Assembly: GCA_964421005.1 (NCBI GenBank)
Contig: CAYQUV010000010.1
Span: forward strand, 1-23,087
Length of the DNA: 23,087 bases
Source: CAYQUV01 sp964421005
Lineage (GTDB): Bacteria; Patescibacteriota; Minisyncoccia; Minisyncoccales; CG1-02-41-26
Reading direction: 5' to 3'
Part shown: piece by piece, positions 19,010 to 23,087 of the stretch
How positions within the stretch are numbered: position 1 is the first letter of the stretch
Layout of the letters: the number at the start of each line of letters is the position of its first letter
Notes under the pieces: generated by a model
Databases searched by the model: none
What the model was told of the DNA's origin: nothing
Seen by the model: only the letters and a program-made list of their open reading frames with translations
Program-made: the position numbers and the translations under genes

Positions 19010-21133
19010 TCAGTTCTGGTTTTCTCTGCCGCTAAAATACCATTCCAGAACTTCTTTTGCTGCTTTCTGGGCAACAATTCTGGTCCCTTCCACATTTTCA
19101 AACATTATCACCAGTAGAATCTCGGGATTTTCATAAGGAGCAAAAACTGTTATCCAGTTATGATATATTTCTTTATTTGGAAAAACTTGAGCAGTACCGG
19201 TTTTGGCGGCAACCTCAACAGGCAAAGTACTTAACATCACCGCCGAACCAGATGGAGATACAACTGCCTGTCTCATTCCCTCTCTTATTATTTCTATTGA
19301 TTCCGGACTAACGAAATTTTCGTTTAAAATTTCTGCTATGAATTCTTCTCCGGCATTTTCTCTGTCAGTTTCAATCAACTCATTTTCCAATTCCCCTTCT
19401 CTATTCTCTGACTTTCCATCTTTAATTCCCTGTTCTTCTATTTTTCCATTTAATCTCTCTTCTTCCGAATTTTGAGAAAGAAGACATTCTTCGTCCCGGG
19501 GCAAAATTTCTTTGACTATCCTCGGTTTGAAAATCTTGCCACCGTTGGCTAATGCCTGGAAGGCAACTGCTACCTGTAAAGGAGAGGTAAGTATATAGCC
19601 CTGACCAATGGATAAATTGTAGGTATCCCCAAGATACCAGATTTGTTTTTCCCGGGGAAAAGAAGAAAAGTATTTTTCTTTCCATTGAGCATCAGGAACT
19701 CTCCCCTGAACTTCACCCGGCAAATCTATACCGGTTTTTTGGCCCCAGCCAAATTTACGAAGCCAGTCGGCAATTTTCTTTGAGCCCAGTCCTTCAAAAG
19801 ATTCCGGCAATCTCGGGTCTGCTCCTTCATAACTTTCGTATCCTCCTCCAATTATATAAAAGAAAGGATTTACCGACTCAGCTATTGCTTTTTTTATTGA
19901 GGTTAAACCGTGAAATGTCCAATCGGAATAGCACTTAAGTTCGCCTGAATATTTATGTTTCAGACAAAGCTCCAAAGGGCAAAAGAATGTTGTCTCCTCA
20001 TTAATTATTCTCTCTTCAAGAGCAGCAATTCCAACCAAGGGTTTAATGGTTGAACCGACCGGATAAACTCCCCCGATTACCCGGTTTAATTGAGGCTTCC
20101 TTTTGTCTTCGTTAAGTTCTTTGAGTTCTTCCTGAGTAATCCCTCTGGCAAAAAGATTATTATTAAAACCAGGCAGAGATACAGAGGCTAAAACCTCTCC
20201 CGTTCTTGGGTCTAAAGCCACAGAAGCCGCTCCCTTGCCCTCTCCTCCTTTAAGAATATCTCTCATAGTTTGAGAGAGTTTTTTCTGCAAATCAAAGTCC
20301 AGGGTTAGAACAATACTTCTGCCTGAGCAAGGATTTTCTTTAATTTTTTGAGAAATCACGTTCCCTCGGGCATCTCGTTCTATTTCCAATGTTCCCTTTC
20401 TTTCGGCTAAAACTCTTTCGTATTGCTTCTCCAATCCTTCTTTGCCAACATAATCTTCTATCTCGTAATTTTCACCAAAACTTTTAAACTCTTCGGGCGA
20501 TATTATGCCAAGATAACCGAGGATGTGGCTTAAACTTTCTTCTTCAATATAATCTCTTCTGATTTGTTTCTTAATTTTAATGCCGGTAAAACTGTTGATT
20601 TTTGTTTCAATCAGAATTAAATCTTCTCGCTCAAGATTTTCTTTCAAAAGAACTAAATCTCCGGAACTTTCATTAATTTTTCTTTCCAAATCATCAAAAG
20701 GAACATCGATGATTTCTGAAATCTCCCTTAAAATCTCATCTTTTCTTTTTTCTTCTTGAGGAAACTTGGAAATTTCAAGAAAAAGGTCAAAGCGAGGCAC
20801 ATTGGAAACGAGCTGGACCATGTTTCTGTCATAAATTACTCCCCTTTCGGCTCTGATTTTCAAGTCCAGAAATTTATTCTTTTCCGAAAGATTTTTATAC
20901 TTTTCATAATTTAAAACCTGCAAATTAAAACTTGAAGCCAAAAGGAAGAATAAAACAAAAACTCCAAAAACCAAAAATAGGGAGAATATTGTTTGTTTTA
21001 AAGGCGACTCAATTTTCCTTTCCAATAATTCAGGATCCCTTTCTTTTTTCTTAAGAAGGTCGTCTAAAAAAGTTTCTTCTATGTCAATAGGGTTGAAATT
21101 TAATTTCTTTTGAAAGCGGTTAAAAAATCGCAT
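19010..21133 (-). CDS. mrdA: Penicillin-binding protein 2 (elongasome transpeptidase)
   Basis: PBP2 cross-links peptidoglycan during side-wall growth, with MreC and MreD. The 707-aa protein has a cytoplasmic N-terminus, one membrane segment (about 48-70), the dimerisation domain (with RAERGVIYDRN) and a transpeptidase domain with SxxK at S361-K364 (GSTIKP), SxN at 420-422 (SVN) and KTG at 644-646 (KTGTAQ). Between about 545 and 600 there is a roughly 55-residue acidic insertion (EEERLNGKIEEQ... to REN), absent from typical PBP2 and low in complexity. The start overlaps the mreD stop by one base (TAATG). Length and motif order fit the family. Confidence 0.95.
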   Translation of the reverse strand: MRFFNRFQKKLNFNPIDIEETFLDDLLKKKERDPELLERKIESPLKQTIFSLFLVFGVFVLFFLLASSFNLQVLNYEKYKNLSEKNKFLDLKIRAERGVIYDRNMVQLVSNVPRFDLFLEISKFPQEEKRKDEILREISEIIDVPFDDLERKINESSGDLVLLKENLEREDLILIETKINSFTGIKIKKQIRRDYIEEESLSHILGYLGIISPEEFKSFGENYEIEDYVGKEGLEKQYERVLAERKGTLEIERDARGNVISQKIKENPCSGRSIVLTLDFDLQKKLSQTMRDILKGGEGKGAASVALDPRTGEVLASVSLPGFNNNLFARGITQEELKELNEDKRKPQLNRVIGGVYPVGSTIKPLVGIAALEERIINEETTFFCPLELCLKHKYSGELKCYSDWTFHGLTSIKKAIAESVNPFFYIIGGGYESYEGADPRLPESFEGLGSKKIADWLRKFGWGQKTGIDLPGEVQGRVPDAQWKEKYFSSFPREKQIWYLGDTYNLSIGQGYILTSPLQVAVAFQALANGGKIFKPRIVKEILPRDEECLLSQNSEEERLNGKIEEQGIKDGKSENREGELENELIETDRENAGEEFIAEILNENFVSPESIEIIREGMRQAVVSPSGSAVMLSTLPVEVAAKTGTAQVFPNKEIYHNWITVFAPYENPEILLVIMFENVEGTRIVAQKAAKEVLEWYFSGRENQN

Positions 21134-21540
21134 TATAATGTTTTTAGAAAATTAAACAAAAAATCGCCAAATATAAAGAATATTTTATAAAAAACCAAAA
21201 AAAAGGTCAAAAGAATCAAAAAAGCAAAAACATTTGACCTTTCAAATATCCGGGAAATTTTTCTTACAAGATAAGCACTACCCCCAATACTTAAAGTAAA
21301 CACGCCTAAGGGAAAAAATGAGAAAAGGTCTAAAATTAGCCCGGCTAAAAGAGCAATATTGAAACCAAAATTTTCATTAGAAAAAAATAACAAAAAGAAA
21401 ATAACAATCAAATAAAAATAAAAAGAAGAAATAAAAACAGAAAATCTAGCAAGGAAACTTTCTTCCAAAAACAAGAGAAATAAAAAAAAGAAAACAAAAA
21501 TCAAATATAACTGATAACTTTTTGCCTGATAACTTTTCAT
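21133..21540 (-). CDS. mreD: Rod shape-determining protein MreD
   Basis: MreD is a small integral membrane protein of the rod elongation complex. The 135-aa protein is almost entirely hydrophobic with four or five predicted membrane segments, starting LYLIFVFFFLFLLFLEESFLARF, and has GLILDLFSFFPLGVFTLSIG in the middle, the usual MreD segment. It is shorter than the common 160 aa. Identification rests on this segment and on its position between mreC and mrdA. One base is shared with the mrdA start. No Shine-Dalgarno site is visible. Confidence 0.85.
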   Translation of the reverse strand: MKSYQAKSYQLYLIFVFFFLFLLFLEESFLARFSVFISSFYFYLIVIFFLLFFSNENFGFNIALLAGLILDLFSFFPLGVFTLSIGGSAYLVRKISRIFERSNVFAFLILLTFFLVFYKIFFIFGDFLFNFLKTL

Positions 21541-21583
21541 AGGAACAAAATAAGGTAGAAATTATAAAAATCTCTCTTCTTTT

Positions 21584-21630
21584 GATTTATTCTTCTCTTT
21601 GGATTTATTTTTCTCTTTAGATTTATTCTT
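21584..21630 (-). repeat. 18-bp tandem repeat after mreC
   Basis: Two full and one partial copies of an 18-bp unit (plus strand GATTTATTCTTCTCTTTG, GATTTATTTTTCTCTTTA, then GATTTATTCTTC) lie in the mreC-mreD spacer, and the last partial copy includes the mreC stop codon. Confidence 0.75.
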
Positions 21631-22510
21631 CCCGAGGCGTCACCAAAAACAGAGTTTCAATTTCTAAATCTTTAAAAAACGGAGAAATTTCTCCTTCCTG
21701 AAATACTTCAATATCTTTTTTTTCAATTTCTTTAACTCTGCCGACTAAAAGATTCTCCGGAAATATTCCCCCCAAAAAAGAAGTACTTACTATATATCCT
21801 TCTTTAATCTGACAATCCTGAGGTAAAAATTTAATTTTAAGCCCGAAATTCCCTTTGCCTTCGCAAGCTGCCAAAACAGAATCTTCAGCCGAACTTACGC
21901 TTGAATCTTCGGCCAAACCTTGAGACAGTTCTTCAATCAAATTATCAGACAAGCCGCCTCTCGTTATTCCGATATCCGGCTCAACAATCACCGAAAAAGT
22001 GAAACCTTTGTCGGTGATTAATCTAATTTTTGAAAAATCGTCAAAAACTTCTTCAACTTTTCCCAAAAGAACTCTTTCTTTGGTAATTGCCGTCATCCCT
22101 TCCGAAACTCCGTCTTTTTCTCCCCTGTTCACTAAAATTGAATCCTCCTCAACTTTTTTTGAGATAACTTCAGCAAAGATCAACCTGTACTCTGTTTTCA
22201 AACCCAGTTCCAAAGCCTCTCTTAACTCTTTGTTTTCCTCCTCTAAATCTTTCAATTCCAAAAGTTGGTTTTTGAGAAAAAGATTTTCTTTTTTGAGTTC
22301 TTCATTTTCTCTTTCCATTCTCTTTGCTTCAAACAAACTTTCAAATGCTTGAGAGAAAATACCCTGTTTTTGCCAAAGAAATTTCTGAATCGGAGAAGAA
22401 ATCAAAAAAACCGCATTTTTTATTCTCTGGTAAAAAAATTTATTTAGAATAAGAAAAATCAAAAAAATCAAGACAAAAATAACAATGATTTTCAAATTTT
22501 TTAATTTCAT
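21623..22510 (-). CDS. mreC: Rod shape-determining protein MreC
   Basis: MreC is a periplasmic scaffold anchored in the inner membrane that couples PBP2 to the elongation complex. The 295-aa protein has a membrane segment (about 8-27), a coiled coil (about 60-100, REELNEELKKENLFLKNQLLE-type) and a double beta-barrel domain with AEVISKKVEEDSILVNRGEKDGV and the C-terminal GILPENLLVGRV-like motif (GGIFPENLLVGRVKEI). A short Ser/Ala/Glu-rich stretch (about 190-215, LSQGLAEDSSVSSAEDS) interrupts the barrel. It is the first gene after the rRNA genes, with its own promoter; mreB is not adjacent. Confidence 0.93.
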   Translation of the reverse strand: MKLKNLKIIVIFVLIFLIFLILNKFFYQRIKNAVFLISSPIQKFLWQKQGIFSQAFESLFEAKRMERENEELKKENLFLKNQLLELKDLEEENKELREALELGLKTEYRLIFAEVISKKVEEDSILVNRGEKDGVSEGMTAITKERVLLGKVEEVFDDFSKIRLITDKGFTFSVIVEPDIGITRGGLSDNLIEELSQGLAEDSSVSSAEDSVLAACEGKGNFGLKIKFLPQDCQIKEGYIVSTSFLGGIFPENLLVGRVKEIEKKDIEVFQEGEISPFFKDLEIETLFLVTPREE

Positions 22511-22527
22511 TTTTACTTTTTTTTTAA

Positions 22528-22556
22528 ATTATACCCTAAAGAGATAAACTAAGCAA
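22528..22556 (-). promoter_or_regulatory. Promoter of mreC-mreD-mrdA
   Basis: On the minus strand TTGCTT (22551-22556) and a consensus TATAAT (22528-22533) are 17 bases apart. The start would fall near 22521, giving a leader of only about 11 bases, so the transcript would be almost leaderless; no Shine-Dalgarno site is present. Confidence 0.7.
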
Positions 22557-22602
22557 AAAAAGATTGGAAAACAAAAAAGCAGATAAATAAAAACCCCTAG
22601 TA

Positions 22603-22712
22603 ATTGGCGGCGACCTACTTTCGCGCAAAACGCACTATCATCGGCCCTGAGGTATTTCACTTCCGTGTTCGGAATGGGAACGGGTGGAACAACCTCGGTA
22701 TCGCCACCAAAT
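22603..22712 (-). rRNA. rrf: 5S ribosomal RNA
   Basis: The minus strand reads UUUGGUGGCGAUACC at the 5' end and GGUCGCCGCCAAU at the 3' end, forming helix I. Between them are the conserved CACCCGUUCCCAUUCCGAACACGGAAG blocks of the beta domain. About 110 nt long. Flanking CCCTTAGTA and TACTAGGGG extend the stem and are followed on the minus strand by TTTTTATTT, which may act as the operon's terminator or processing stem. Confidence 0.95.
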
Positions 22713-22778
22713 ACTAAGGGTTTTTATATTAATTGACGCTTTATACTGATTGTCATTGATTGCCAGCCAAGGAATTTT

Positions 22779-23087
22779 TGACTTAACTAAAATTAATAAT
22801 CGACCGATTAGTACTCCTCAGCTTAATGCATTACTGCACTTACACTTAGAGCCTATCAAGGTCGTAGTCTTCGACCGGTCTCAATGAGTCCTAATCTTGA
22901 GGTGGGCTTCGCGCTTATATGCTTTCAGCGCTTATCCCGAATCAACTTAGCTACCCAGCAATGCTCAGGGCTGAACAACTGGTAGACCAGAGGTTGACTC
23001 CGGAGGGTCCTCTCGTACTACTCCGAACTCCTCTCAAGACTCGACGCCTGCGGTAGATAGGGACCAACCTGTCTCACGACGGTCTGA
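22779..23087 (-). rRNA. rrl: 23S ribosomal RNA, 3' part (truncated by window end)
   Basis: The minus strand contains the sarcin-ricin loop AGTACGAGAGGACC, CTGGGTAGCTAAGTTGATTCGGGATAAGCGCTGAAAGCAT-like sequence of domain VI, and the end TACTAATCGGTCGA followed by TTAGTTAAGTC, which would pair with the 5' end of 23S. The 3' end is set approximately at 22779. The 66-base spacer to the 5S gene holds no tRNA. Confidence 0.95.

Overview
The window looks like part of a Candidate Phyla Radiation (Patescibacteria, probably Parcubacteria-like) genome. This is inferred from AT-rich, tightly packed genes, very few Shine-Dalgarno (SD) sites, a short HrcA, a membrane-anchored Mur ligase, a FemAB/FtsQ/MurF cell-wall block and a minimal set of housekeeping genes. 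UGA is used as a stop (serS, pyrF). Almost everything is on the minus strand; only the transposase fragment, a candidate RNA gene and corA are on the plus strand.

Region by region. (1) 1-530: the 3' end of an IS3/IS481-type transposase, then a near-perfect sigma-70 promoter overlapping its stop codon. This is followed by about 190 nt of highly structured, apparently non-coding sequence (14-bp closing stem, long internal hairpin, 7-bp pseudoknot) ending at a strong bidirectional terminator. It is the best candidate here for an undescribed element. (2) 530-3100: pyrF-pyrE (last two steps of UMP synthesis), a Mu Gam-like DNA-end-binding protein and tRNA-Lys(UUU). pyrF, pyrE and gam have clear SD sites, and the pyr genes are visibly richer in GC than the rest, suggesting acquisition. 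(3) 3274-8966: a complete heat-shock cluster read hrcA-grpE-DUF3467-hsp20-dnaK-dnaJ, headed by a CIRCE-type operator (TTAGCAGTC-N9-GACTGCTAA) on the hrcA promoter. dnaK has a long inverted repeat just upstream of its start. (4) 9085-10287: corA, then a tandem repeat array interrupted by exactly 100 N; a related array follows grpE. (5) 10288-17299: a compact operon lysS-serS-hydrolase-murF-femAB-ftsQ joining two aminoacyl-tRNA synthetases to peptidoglycan synthesis and division. (6) 17525-18900: an Rrf2-type regulator and a TauE/SafE exporter with their own promoter region. (7) 19010-22556: mreC-mreD-mrdA, the cell-elongation module, without mreB. (8) 22603-23087: 5S and the 3' end of 23S rRNA, cut by the window edge.

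Together the genes cover chaperone-based proteostasis under HrcA control, envelope growth and division, two charging enzymes (one with its cognate tRNA in the window), ribosomal RNA and a small UMP-synthesis module beside mobile-element debris. The 100-N gap is flanked by identical 55-bp sequences and is probably an assembly product.
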